Of a DNA stretch of 64,000 nt, positions 7,576-15,538 are shown piece by piece. Source of the stretch: Microbacterium sp. SL75. Lineage in GTDB: Bacteria; Actinomycetota; Actinomycetes; Actinomycetales; Microbacteriaceae. The DNA lies in assembly GCF_026625865.1 (NCBI RefSeq), contig NZ_CP113067.1, positions 3,372,787-3,436,786 of the forward strand. Reading direction: 5' to 3'. Position 1 is the first letter of the stretch. Every line of letters starts with the position of its first letter. The notes under the pieces were generated by a model. The model ran no database searches and had not been told where the DNA came from. It saw only the letters and a list, made by a program, of their open reading frames with translations. The position numbers and the translations under genes were made by a program.

Positions 7576-8622
7576 ATGACTCGTCTCGCCCCGGCATCGA
7601 CCGCCCCCGTCGACGCAGATCCGCGTCGACGGGGGCGGCGACGCGTGCTCTGGGTCGTCCTGTTCGCCGCGGCCCTGGCCGTCGTCGCCGTGCTCTCCGT
7701 GACGTTCGGAGCCCGTGACGTCGCACCCGCCGACATCTGGGCCGGCCTCACCGGCTCGACCGACACCGCGTCGGCCGCCGCGGTCGGCAAGCGCGTCCCG
7801 CGCACCATCCTCGCCATGCTCGTCGGTGCCGCCCTCGCCGTGGCCGGGGCCGTACTCCAGGGCGCCACGCGCAACCCTCTCGCCGACCCGCAGATCCTCG
7901 GGATCAACGGCGGTGCGTCGCTCGCGATCGTCTCGGGCATCGCGTTCTTCGGCCTCAGCTCGGCATCCGGCTACATCTGGACCGGCATGATCGGCGCGGC
8001 CGCGGCCGCCGTCTTCGTCTACGCGATCGGGTCGCTCGGTCGAGGCGGACCCACGCCCCTGCGCCTGGCTCTCGCCGGAGCCGTCACCGCCGTCGCGTTC
8101 AGCTCGCTGATCAGCGCGATTCTGCTCCCCCGCATCAACGTCATGAACGTCTTCCGCTTCTGGCAGATCGGCGGCGTGGGAGGCGCCACCCCCGACACGA
8201 TCCTGCAGGTACTGCCCTTCCTTCTGGTGGGCCTCCTCGTCTGCCTCGCGAGCGCGTCGGCCCTGAACACCCTCGCTCTCGGCGACGAGCTCGCCGCGGG
8301 TCTCGGCGCTCGCGTCCGCACGGCGCGCCTCGTCGCCTCGGCAGGGGCGGTCATCCTGTGCGGCGCCGCGACGGCCGTGGCCGGTCCGATCGGCTTCGTC
8401 GGTCTCGTCGTCCCGCACATCTGCCGCCTGCTCGTGGGGGTCGACCATCGCTGGCTGCTCCCCGTCTCGGCCGCAGGCGGGGGCATCCTGCTCACCGTGT
8501 CCGACATCGTGGGGCGCGTCATCGCCCGCCCCGAAGAGATCGAGGTCGGCATCGTGACCGCGCTGATCGGCGCCCCCTTCTTCATCGCCCTCGTTCGTCG
8601 CCAGAAGATGAGGGCCCTGTGA
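7576..8622 (+). CDS. Iron-siderophore ABC transporter permease (FecCD family)
   Basis: A 348-residue integral membrane permease of the FecCD/BtuC family, with about nine to ten hydrophobic helices after a basic N-terminus (DPRRRGRRR). The family signature GLVVPHICRLLVG and the ARNPLADPQILGINGGASL-like loop are present. The ATG start at 7576 is 25 bases after the binding-protein stop. It pairs with the following permease to form the transmembrane heterodimer and its cytoplasmic loops contact the ATPase. The stop overlaps the next GTG by 4 bases. Confidence 0.93.
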   Translation: MTRLAPASTAPVDADPRRRGRRRVLWVVLFAAALAVVAVLSVTFGARDVAPADIWAGLTGSTDTASAAAVGKRVPRTILAMLVGAALAVAGAVLQGATRNPLADPQILGINGGASLAIVSGIAFFGLSSASGYIWTGMIGAAAAAVFVYAIGSLGRGGPTPLRLALAGAVTAVAFSSLISAILLPRINVMNVFRFWQIGGVGGATPDTILQVLPFLLVGLLVCLASASALNTLALGDELAAGLGARVRTARLVASAGAVILCGAATAVAGPIGFVGLVVPHICRLLVGVDHRWLLPVSAAGGGILLTVSDIVGRVIARPEEIEVGIVTALIGAPFFIALVRRQKMRAL

Positions 8623-9695
8623 GCACGCACACCTCCCCACGGGTGGCCACCGCGAGCGTCGTGCCCGATGCCCTGGCATCCGTCGTCGCCGGCCGCCGCC
8701 GTCGCCGTCACCGTTGGACGCTCGTCACGGTCGTCCTCGCGATCGCGGTCGTCGTCGCCTTCGCCCTGTCGCTCATGATCGGCCAGACCTTCTACACCCC
8801 CGCCGAGGTATGGGGCGTGCTGAGCGGACAACGGGTGGCCGGCGCCTCGTTCACGGTCGGCGAACTGCGCCTTCCCCGCGCGCTGACCGGCCTTCTCACG
8901 GGACTCTGCTTCGGCATGGGCGGTGTCGTCTTCCAGTCGATGCTGCGTAACGCCCTCGCCAGCCCCGACGTGATCGGCATCAATACCGGCGCCAGCGCCG
9001 CGGCTGTCTTCGGCATCGTCGTGCTGGGGTGGGGCGAGACCGCCGTCTCGGTCGTCGCGATGGCCGCGGCCCTCGCCGTCGCCCTGTCGATCTACCTCCT
9101 CGCCTACCGCAAGGGCGGGTCCGGTGCGCGGCTGATCCTCATCGGCATCGGCGTCGCCGCGATGTGCCAGGCGGTCGTGTCCTACGTCATCTCTCGCGCC
9201 GCCGAGTGGGACCTTCCCGCCGCGATGCGCTGGATCACCGGAAACCTCAACGACGCCACGTGGGACCGCGCCCTCCCGGTCGCCGGAGCCGTCGTCATCC
9301 TCGGACCGATCCTGCTCGCTCTGTCGGGCCGCCTCGAGATCCTGCGGATGGGCGACGACACCGCCGCCGCCGTCGGGCTCCCCGTCGAGCGCACGCGCCT
9401 GCTGCTCATCGTGGCGGCCGTGGGCCTGCTGGCCTTCGGCACCGCCGCGGCCGGTCCCATCGCCTTCGTGTCCTTCTTGGCGGGCCCCATCGCCGTACGC
9501 CTGCTCGGCCCCGTCGGCTCTCCCGTGCTCCCCGCCGGTCTCCTCGGCGCCCTGCTGGTGCTCGTGGCCGACTTCTGCGCCCAGTACGCGTTCGGAACGC
9601 GTCTGCCCGTGGGCGTCATCACCGGCGTGCTGGGCGCGCCGTATCTCATCTACCTGCTCGTTCGCAGCAGCCGAACCGGAGGAACCACGCTATGA
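8619..9695 (+). CDS. Iron-siderophore ABC transporter permease (FecCD family), second subunit
   Basis: A 358-residue FecCD permease paralogous to its neighbour. An Arg-rich cytoplasmic leader (GRRRRRHRW) is followed by about nine transmembrane helices. The conserved LRNALASPDVIGINTGAS and FVSFLAGPIAVRLLG motifs correspond to the ATPase-contact and pore regions. The GTG start lies inside the previous stop codon (GTGA overlap), and the stop overlaps the ATPase ATG, indicating tight translational coupling across the operon. Confidence 0.93.
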   Translation: MSTHTSPRVATASVVPDALASVVAGRRRRRHRWTLVTVVLAIAVVVAFALSLMIGQTFYTPAEVWGVLSGQRVAGASFTVGELRLPRALTGLLTGLCFGMGGVVFQSMLRNALASPDVIGINTGASAAAVFGIVVLGWGETAVSVVAMAAALAVALSIYLLAYRKGGSGARLILIGIGVAAMCQAVVSYVISRAAEWDLPAAMRWITGNLNDATWDRALPVAGAVVILGPILLALSGRLEILRMGDDTAAAVGLPVERTRLLLIVAAVGLLAFGTAAAGPIAFVSFLAGPIAVRLLGPVGSPVLPAGLLGALLVLVADFCAQYAFGTRLPVGVITGVLGAPYLIYLLVRSSRTGGTTL

Positions 9696-10519
9696 CCGTC
9701 GAGCGCTCCCTGGTAGCCGAGGGCGTCACCCTCGGCTACGGAGACCGGACCATCGTCCACTCTCTCGACCTGGAGATCCCGCCGGGCAAGGTCACGACCA
9801 TCGTCGGCGCGAACGCGTGCGGCAAGTCGACGCTGCTCAAGGCCATGGCGCGCCTGCTCGCGCCCTCCGCGGGGCAGGTGCTGCTCGACGGCAAGTCCAT
9901 CCACCGCCAGCCCACCAAGCAGGTCGCGCGAGTGTTGGGGCTCCTCCCCCAGTCGCCGATCGCCCCCGACGGCATCGCCGTGTCCGATCTCGTCAGCCGC
10001 GGCCGCCACCCCCACCAGGGCGCGCTGTCGCGCTGGACGAGCGCCGACGACGCCGCGGTGGCACGCGCCCTCGACGCCACCGACGTCGCGCACCTCGCCG
10101 ACCGCCCCGTCGACGAACTCAGCGGCGGCCAGCGCCAGCGCGTGTGGATCGCGATGGCCCTCGCTCAAGAGACCGACGTCCTGCTCCTCGACGAGCCGAC
10201 GACGTTCCTCGACATCAGCCACCAGATCGACGTCCTCGACCTGCTCGCCGACCTCAACCGCGACCGCGGAACCACGGTGGCCATGGTGCTCCACGACCTC
10301 AACCTCGCCGCCCGTTACGCCGACCACCTCGTGGCCATGGCGCAGGGCGAGGTCATCGCCGCCGGAGACCCCGCCGAGGTCCTCACCGAAGAGACCGTGC
10401 GCCGCGTCTTCGGCCTCGACAGCCGCGTCGTACCCGACCCGCTGACCGGGCGGCCCATGGTCATCCCGATCGGTCGGCACCACACGGTGGCCGAGCCGGA
10501 GCAGGCGCAGACGGCCTGA
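9692..10519 (+). CDS. Iron-siderophore ABC transporter ATP-binding protein
   Basis: A 275-residue ATPase of the FepC/FhuC class that energises siderophore uptake. Walker A is GANACGKST (39-47), with an unusual Ala-Cys in place of the commoner Gly-Ser/Asn residues. The signature is LSGGQRQR, Walker B is VLLLDEPTTFLD, and the H-loop is VLHDLNLAARYADH. The FepC-type LLPQSP Q-loop and SRGRHPHQG segment are present. It is the last gene of the operon and is followed by a strong bidirectional terminator. Confidence 0.94.
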   Translation: MTVERSLVAEGVTLGYGDRTIVHSLDLEIPPGKVTTIVGANACGKSTLLKAMARLLAPSAGQVLLDGKSIHRQPTKQVARVLGLLPQSPIAPDGIAVSDLVSRGRHPHQGALSRWTSADDAAVARALDATDVAHLADRPVDELSGGQRQRVWIAMALAQETDVLLLDEPTTFLDISHQIDVLDLLADLNRDRGTTVAMVLHDLNLAARYADHLVAMAQGEVIAAGDPAEVLTEETVRRVFGLDSRVVPDPLTGRPMVIPIGRHHTVAEPEQAQTA

Positions 10520-10529
10520 CGCTCCGAGA

Positions 10530-10567
10530 ACGAGACAAGCCCCGGCCTCGGCCGGGGCTTGTCTCGT
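10530..10567. terminator. Bidirectional terminator between importer operon and SIP gene
   Basis: A perfect inverted repeat with 18-base arms (ACGAGACAAGCCCCGGCC and its complement) separated by only 2 bases. It lies between convergent stops at 10519 and 10587 and should serve both. Confidence 0.9.
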
Positions 10568-10586
10568 GGGGCGTGGAACGTGCCGC

Positions 10587-11516
10587 TTACGCCGTGCGCT
10601 CGACCTGACCCGCGCGCCAGTACCCCATGAACGCCACACGCCCGCGGTCGACGCCGCAGCCGGAGACGAGCATGCGGCGCAGCAGCTTCACCGTCGACGA
10701 TTCGCCCGCGATCCAGGCGTAGAACTCCCCCTCGGCGTCGGCCGGGCTGTCCCACAGCAGCTCGACGTCGAGGTCGATGTCTTCGAGCACCTGCGGGCGG
10801 GGCGCGGCCGCCCGCGCCAGAACGTCACCGGATGCCGCGGTCCAGGCCTCCATGGCCTCGATCAACGCCTCGCCATGGGGCCGTTCGCCACGCGGAAGCC
10901 AGGTGACGCGCGCATCGCCGCTTCGCACCGGAAGGGCGTCGTCGACATCGGGCACCTCGATGAACGCGTCGACCTCGAGACCCGGCTCGAGACCCTCAAG
11001 CACAGCGCAGATCGCCGGAGCGGCGGTCTCGTCGCCGGCCAGCACGATGCGACGAGCCGTACCGGGATGGAAGTCGATCCCCTGCGCCGACTCGGGGCTG
11101 CGCGCGTCGGGCCCGACGACCACGAGCTGGTCGCCGACGGTCGCGGCCTCGGCCCACGAACCCGCGGGGCCGGCGTCGTGGTGCACGACGAAGTCGATGT
11201 CGAGCTCGAGCGCCTCGGGATCGATCCGGCGCACGGTGTAGGTACGGAACGGCATCCGCTGCTCGTCGGGAAGGTCGCGCCAGCGGATGTACCACTCGCC
11301 GTTGGCGATGGCGTCCGGGTCCTCCTGCCCGATGTCGCAGACGGTGCCGTCGCGACCGGGCAGGACCAGCTTGACGCGCTGGTCGCGACGGTCGGTGCCG
11401 AAGACGTCGAAGTCGGGCGATGTGAACGTCACGCGCACGAAGTGCGGCGAGAGTCGCCGCGCTTCCTTCACCACGGCGACGTACGGGCGGTAGGCGGGAC
11501 GCGTGGCAGTGATCAC
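10587..11516 (-). CDS. Siderophore-interacting protein (ViuB/SIP-type ferric reductase)
   Basis: A 309-residue flavin-dependent ferric-siderophore reductase that releases iron after uptake. The N-terminal FAD-binding barrel has RTYTVR at residues 91-96 and the DFVVHHDAGPAGSWA segment that contacts the flavin phosphates. The C-terminal domain carries the NAD(P)H-binding part, with FYAWIAGESSTVKLLRRML typical of SIP proteins. The GTG start has no convincing Shine-Dalgarno sequence. A DtxR-type box ends 5 bases upstream of it, so a very short or leaderless mRNA and direct iron repression are likely. It is convergent with the importer operon, which it serves functionally. Confidence 0.92.
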   Translation of the reverse strand: MITATRPAYRPYVAVVKEARRLSPHFVRVTFTSPDFDVFGTDRRDQRVKLVLPGRDGTVCDIGQEDPDAIANGEWYIRWRDLPDEQRMPFRTYTVRRIDPEALELDIDFVVHHDAGPAGSWAEAATVGDQLVVVGPDARSPESAQGIDFHPGTARRIVLAGDETAAPAICAVLEGLEPGLEVDAFIEVPDVDDALPVRSGDARVTWLPRGERPHGEALIEAMEAWTAASGDVLARAAAPRPQVLEDIDLDVELLWDSPADAEGEFYAWIAGESSTVKLLRRMLVSGCGVDRGRVAFMGYWRAGQVERTA

Positions 11517-11520
11517 GAGA

Positions 11521-11539
11521 TAAGGATACCCTTACCTTG
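11521..11539. promoter_or_regulatory. DtxR/IdeR-type iron box upstream of the SIP gene
   Basis: TAAGGATACCCTTACCTTG matches TWAGGTTAGSCTAACCTWA at 15 of 19 positions. It lies immediately before the SIP start codon at 11516. Bound repressor would cover the promoter and transcription start. Confidence 0.78.
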
Positions 11540-11585
11540 TCCCGAATGCCACGCCGCTGCCTCGACGACGAGGTACCCCGCCGGG

Positions 11586-12749
11586 CTATCCGCGATCGAC
11601 GAGTCCCCCGATGCGCTCTATCGCCTCGCGCAGCACCTCGGGCGCGCACCCGACGTTGATGCGCACGTGCCCCACGCCCTCGACACCGAAGAGCGGCCCG
11701 TGATGCAGGGCCACCTGGGCCTCGCGACGGATGAACGGAGCGGGGTTGTCGCCCCAGCCGTACGCCGAGACGTCGACCCACGCGAGGAACCCCGCCTCGG
11801 GAACGCGATAGCGCGCAAGCGGCAGATGCTCGGCGAGCAGGTCGGCGAGCAGCCGGCGATTGGAATCCAGGGCCACGAGCAGCGACGCGAGCCACTCGTC
11901 GCTGTCGACGGAGAACGCCGCGCGATTTGCGATGACGCCGAACAGCCCCGCTCGCCACTCCACCTCCCACGGGAGCCCGCGGACGACGGCGGCCGTGTCC
12001 TCCGCCCCCGTCACGATGACCGCGCACTTGAGGCCGGCGAGGTTGTACGTCTTGCTCGCGCTCGTCACGGTGTAGCCGACCGCGGCGGCATCGTCGCCGG
12101 CATCCAGGAAGGGGGTGAACACCGCCGGGGCGTGAGTGAGCGGCGCGTGGATCTCGTCGCTGACCACGCTGGCGCCGTAACGCCGGGCCAGACGCGCGAG
12201 GGCCGCGAGCGACTCACGCGAGTGCACGGTTCCGGTCGGGTTGTGCGGGTTGCACAGCAGCACGGCACGCGCGCCCCCGGCCAGCGCCCGCTCGATGCCA
12301 TCGAGATCCAGACTCCACCGTTCGCCGTCGTCCACCAGCGGGACGCGCTCGACCACGGCCCCCGCCTCCTCGACGGTGTCGTAGAACGGCGGATACACCG
12401 GCGGCGTCACGACCACCCGGTCGCCGGGCGAGGTCACCGCGCGCAGCACCTCGACGACGCCCATCATCACGTCGCCCGTCCAGCGGATGCGCGCCGCATC
12501 CGGCCGCCACCCCCACTGCCGCTCGGCGAAGTCGGCGAAGTCGAGATCGATGCCCGGTCGCGGCGGGGTGTACCCCGTGTCACCGATCTCGACGGCCCGG
12601 TGCAGAGCGTTCGTGATGGCCGGCGCGAGCGGAAAATCGGTCTCGGCCACGAACATCGGGATCACGTCATCGTCGTAGGAACGCCATTTCGTGCTGCTGC
12701 GCTGGCGCAGAAGTTCGAGCGGCAGGGCCTGCAACGGGAGAACGCTCAT
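11586..12749 (-). CDS. MalY/PatB-type aminotransferase (cystathionine beta-lyase-like, PLP)
   Basis: A 387-residue fold-type I PLP enzyme of the MalY/PatB class, which usually cleaves C-S bonds of cystathionine or cysteine conjugates. Characteristic parts are KWRSYDDDVIPMFVAETDFP at the N-terminus, the CNPHNPTG motif (166-173), VSDEIHAPL with the PLP-pyridine Asp near 198, and the PLP-binding Lys233 in TSASKTYNLAGLK. The C-terminal VRINVGC supplies the substrate-carboxylate Arg. It lies alone on the minus strand between the SIP gene and the SUF operon. Whether it is a lyase or a true aminotransferase cannot be decided from sequence. Confidence 0.88.
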   Translation of the reverse strand: MSVLPLQALPLELLRQRSSTKWRSYDDDVIPMFVAETDFPLAPAITNALHRAVEIGDTGYTPPRPGIDLDFADFAERQWGWRPDAARIRWTGDVMMGVVEVLRAVTSPGDRVVVTPPVYPPFYDTVEEAGAVVERVPLVDDGERWSLDLDGIERALAGGARAVLLCNPHNPTGTVHSRESLAALARLARRYGASVVSDEIHAPLTHAPAVFTPFLDAGDDAAAVGYTVTSASKTYNLAGLKCAVIVTGAEDTAAVVRGLPWEVEWRAGLFGVIANRAAFSVDSDEWLASLLVALDSNRRLLADLLAEHLPLARYRVPEAGFLAWVDVSAYGWGDNPAPFIRREAQVALHHGPLFGVEGVGHVRINVGCAPEVLREAIERIGGLVDRG

Positions 12750-12828
12750 GCGAAAAGCCTAACGAGAGCCCCGGATGCCGAGCATCCGGCGCGTCAGAGG
12801 AGGACACACGGCGCGCAAGGAACCACGA

Positions 12829-12854
12829 ACGCCCACCCCCGGAGGGATGGGCGT
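12829..12854 (-). terminator. Probable terminator of the SUF operon
   Basis: An imperfect hairpin with arms ACGCCCA/TGGGCGT plus an inner CCC/GGG stem, 14 bases after the sufT stop on the minus strand. T-richness after it is modest. Confidence 0.5.
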
Positions 12855-12867
12855 CCATGAGAGGGTC

Positions 12868-13197
12868 TCAGATCGCGAAACCGAGGGCGCGCATCATGTC
12901 GCGGCCGTCGTCGGTGATCCGTTCGGGGCCCCACGGCGGCATCCACACCCAGTTGATGCGGAAGCGTTCCACGACGTTGTCGAGGGCCTGGGCCGTCTGC
13001 TCTTCGAGCACGTCGGTCAGCGGGCAGCCGGCCGAGGTAAGGGTCATGTGGATGACGAGCGCGTCGTTCTCGTCATCCCACGCGAGATCGTAGATGAGGC
13101 CGAGGTCGACGACGTTGATCCCCAGTTCGGGGTCCATGACGTCTTTGAGAGCCTCGGTGACCTCGTCGTACTTCTCGGGAGCGAGGGTTGCGGTCAT
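12868..13197 (-). CDS. sufT: SufT-like Fe-S assembly factor (MIP18/DUF59)
   Basis: A 109-residue MIP18/DUF59 protein, the family of auxiliary Fe-S cluster maturation factors. Conserved features are VMDPELGINVVDLGLIYDL and the MTLTSAGCPLTDVLEEQ loop with the family Cys, then VNWVWMPPWGPERITDDGRDMMRALG-type C-terminus. It is the last gene of the sufB-sufD-ferredoxin-sufC-sufT operon, 9 bases after sufC, and probably helps target clusters to client proteins. Confidence 0.9.
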   Translation of the reverse strand: MTATLAPEKYDEVTEALKDVMDPELGINVVDLGLIYDLAWDDENDALVIHMTLTSAGCPLTDVLEEQTAQALDNVVERFRINWVWMPPWGPERITDDGRDMMRALGFAI

Positions 13198-13206
13198 GTA
13201 ACGATC

Positions 13207-13977
13207 CTACGCGTCGATCGGCGTACCGGCCTCGAGGAAGCGGTCGTAACCCTCTTCTTCGAGTCGGTCGGCGAGCTCGGGCCCGCCCTCTTCGACGATG
13301 CGGCCCTTGACGACCACGTGCACGAAGTCGGGGCGGATGTAGCGCAGGATTCGCGTGTAGTGGGTGATGAGCAGCACACCGAGATCGGTCTGCTCCTTCG
13401 CGCGGTTCACACCCTCGGACACGATCTTCAGCGCGTCGACGTCGAGACCCGAGTCGGTCTCGTCGAGCACGGCGATCTTCGGCTTGAGAAGCTCGAGCTG
13501 GAGGATCTCGTGACGCTTCTTCTCGCCGCCCGAGAAGCCCTCGTTCACATTGCGGGAGGCGAACTTCGGGTCCATGCGGAGGTTCTCCATGGCGCCCTTG
13601 ACGTCCTTGGTCCACGAGCGGATCGCCGGGGCCTCGCCGTCGATGGCCGTCTTGGCGGTGCGCAGGAAGTTCGTGACGGTGACGCCGGGGATCTCGACCG
13701 GGTACTGCATCGCCAGGAAGAGGCCCGCGCGAGCGCGCTCGTCGACGCTCATCTCGAGGACGTCCTCGCCGTCGAGCGTGATGGAGCCGCTCGTGACGGT
13801 GTACTTGGGGTGACCGGCGATCGTGTACGCCAGGGTCGACTTGCCCGAGCCGTTGGGGCCCATGATCGCGTGGGTCTCACCGGTGCGCATGGTGAGCGTC
13901 ACGCCGTTGAGGATCGGGGTCGTACCGTTCTCCGTCTCGACCGTCACGTGGAGGTCGCGGATCTCGAGGACAGACAT
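13207..13977 (-). CDS. sufC: Fe-S cluster assembly ATPase SufC
   Basis: A 256-residue ABC-type ATPase that forms the SufBC2D scaffold complex with SufB and SufD. Walker A is GPNGSGKST (40-48). The signature is unusual for ABC proteins but typical for SufC: GFSGGEKKR. Walker B is IAVLDETDSGLD, with the SufC-specific DETDSGLD in place of DEPTSALD. The H-loop lies in LITHYTRIL. A long frame extends upstream, but the ATG at 13977 begins the homologous region and has AAGGAA about 6 bases before it. Confidence 0.96.
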   Translation of the reverse strand: MSVLEIRDLHVTVETENGTTPILNGVTLTMRTGETHAIMGPNGSGKSTLAYTIAGHPKYTVTSGSITLDGEDVLEMSVDERARAGLFLAMQYPVEIPGVTVTNFLRTAKTAIDGEAPAIRSWTKDVKGAMENLRMDPKFASRNVNEGFSGGEKKRHEILQLELLKPKIAVLDETDSGLDVDALKIVSEGVNRAKEQTDLGVLLITHYTRILRYIRPDFVHVVVKGRIVEEGGPELADRLEEEGYDRFLEAGTPIDA

Positions 13978-14018
13978 GGTGTTCCTTACTCGTAAATTCT
14001 GGGGGTCGTGGGCGCGGC

Positions 14019-14348
14019 TCAGGCCGTCGCCTTGGTGACGGACGGATCGATGAGCACGTCGTCTCCGTCGATCACGACCTCGTACACGGGAACCGGCTCG
14101 TAAGCCGGGAGGTTCAGCGGGCGACCGGTCTTCAGCGAGAACGCCGAGCCGTGGGCCCAGCACTCCAGGGTCTCTCCCTCGACGAAGCCGTCGGAGAGCG
14201 AGATGTCGCCGTGCGTGCACACGTCGCCGATCGCGTGGACATCGCCGTTGCCGTCGAGGACGACGGCGATCGCGACACCGTCGATCTCGACGCGGTGCGC
14301 CTCGTCTTGCGTGAGGTCGCTGAGGGCGCAGGCGCGGGAGGCGCTCAC
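14019..14348 (-). CDS. Rieske-type [2Fe-2S] ferredoxin in the SUF operon
   Basis: A 109-residue soluble Rieske ferredoxin (non-heme oxygenase ferredoxin type). The cluster ligands are clear: Cys44-Thr-His46 and Cys63-Trp-Ala-His66. The GTG start overlaps the sufD stop by 4 bases (GTGA), which fixes it over a much longer upstream frame. It probably donates electrons during cluster assembly or repair; this position between sufD and sufC is usual in Actinobacteria. The true partner reductase is not known. Confidence 0.92.
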   Translation of the reverse strand: MSASRACALSDLTQDEAHRVEIDGVAIAVVLDGNGDVHAIGDVCTHGDISLSDGFVEGETLECWAHGSAFSLKTGRPLNLPAYEPVPVYEVVIDGDDVLIDPSVTKATA

Positions 14349-15538
14349 GCCGGGGCTCCCGCGGCCAGCTCGTGCTCGATGGCCTCGATGAGCTCGATCT
14401 CGAGCTCGGGGATGCCGATGCGCTGCACGATCTCGCTGAGGAAGCCGAGCACGACGAGGCGGCGAGCCTCGTCTTCCGCGATGCCGCGAGCCTGCAGGTA
14501 GAACAGCTGCTCGTCGTCGAAACGCCCCGTGGCGCTGGCGTGGCCGGCGCCCTGGATGTCGCCCGTCTCGATCTCGAGGTTCGGGATCGAGTCGGCGCGA
14601 GCACCGTCGGTGAGAACGAGGTTGCGGTTGGCCTCGTAGGAGTCGGTGCCCGTGGCATCCGGTCCGATGAGGACATCGCCGATCCACACGCTGCGCGCGC
14701 TCTCGCCCTGCAGGGCGCCCTTGTACAGCACGTCGCCGACCGTGTGCGGTCCCTTGTGATGCAGGTAGACCTGCGACTCGAGGTGCTGACCGGCGTCGGC
14801 GAACGACAGGCCGTACAGGCGTCCCTCGGCGCCGGGTCCCGACAGCTCCACCGAGGGGTTCACGCGCACGACGCCGCCGCCGAAGCTCACCACGACGTGC
14901 GTGAGCTTGGCGTCGCGGTCGACACGAGCCTGGTGGGATGCCGCGTGCACGGCGTCGTCGTTCCAGCGCTGCACCGAGACGACGGTGAGATCGGCGCCGT
15001 CGCGCACGATGATCTCGACGTTCTGCGCGTGGTTCGCGGTGCCCTCGTGACGCAGCACCACGGTGCCGCGCGAGTTCGGCTGCGCCTCGATCACGACGTG
15101 GGCGTGCGCGAGGCCGCCCGTGCCGGTCAGGCGAACGACGACGGGCTCGTCGAGCTCGACGTTCGCGGGGATACGCAGCAGCGGCGCCTCGGCCTCGTGC
15201 TGCCAGGCGAGGGCGGCGGTGAGGTCTTCCGGACGGAAGTGCTCGCCACGCGGAGCCTCACCGGCGGCCAGCCGCAGCTGCTCGACGGCGGCGGGGGCGC
15301 TCACCTCGACCGAGACGACGCCCGAGGGGCCCGCCTCGTCGACGAACAGCGGCGCGAGCCGGGCGATGGGCGTCAGCTTCCAGTTGACCTCGCGGCCCGT
15401 GGGCACGCCGAAGTCAGCCGGATCGAACGAGGTCGGTCGCTCGGAGCGCGTCTGCACCGGAACGACGGATGCCACGAGTGCGGCGGGGTCGATATGCCCC
15501 TCCGCGGCGGCTGCGGGGGTCTGAGTCGCAGTCGTCAT
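14345..15538 (-). CDS. sufD: Fe-S cluster assembly protein SufD
   Basis: A 397-residue SufD, the beta-helical partner of SufB in the SufBC2D scaffold. The C-terminal half has the SufB/SufD core, including HHKGPHTVGDVLYKGALQ and the SATGRFDDEQLFYLQARGI motif with the family His/Asp positions partly replaced, and ARRLVVLGFLSEIVQRI near the end. The ATG at 15538 directly abuts the sufB TAA with no spacer. Confidence 0.95.
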   Translation of the reverse strand: MTTATQTPAAAAEGHIDPAALVASVVPVQTRSERPTSFDPADFGVPTGREVNWKLTPIARLAPLFVDEAGPSGVVSVEVSAPAAVEQLRLAAGEAPRGEHFRPEDLTAALAWQHEAEAPLLRIPANVELDEPVVVRLTGTGGLAHAHVVIEAQPNSRGTVVLRHEGTANHAQNVEIIVRDGADLTVVSVQRWNDDAVHAASHQARVDRDAKLTHVVVSFGGGVVRVNPSVELSGPGAEGRLYGLSFADAGQHLESQVYLHHKGPHTVGDVLYKGALQGESARSVWIGDVLIGPDATGTDSYEANRNLVLTDGARADSIPNLEIETGDIQGAGHASATGRFDDEQLFYLQARGIAEDEARRLVVLGFLSEIVQRIGIPELEIELIEAIEHELAAGAPA

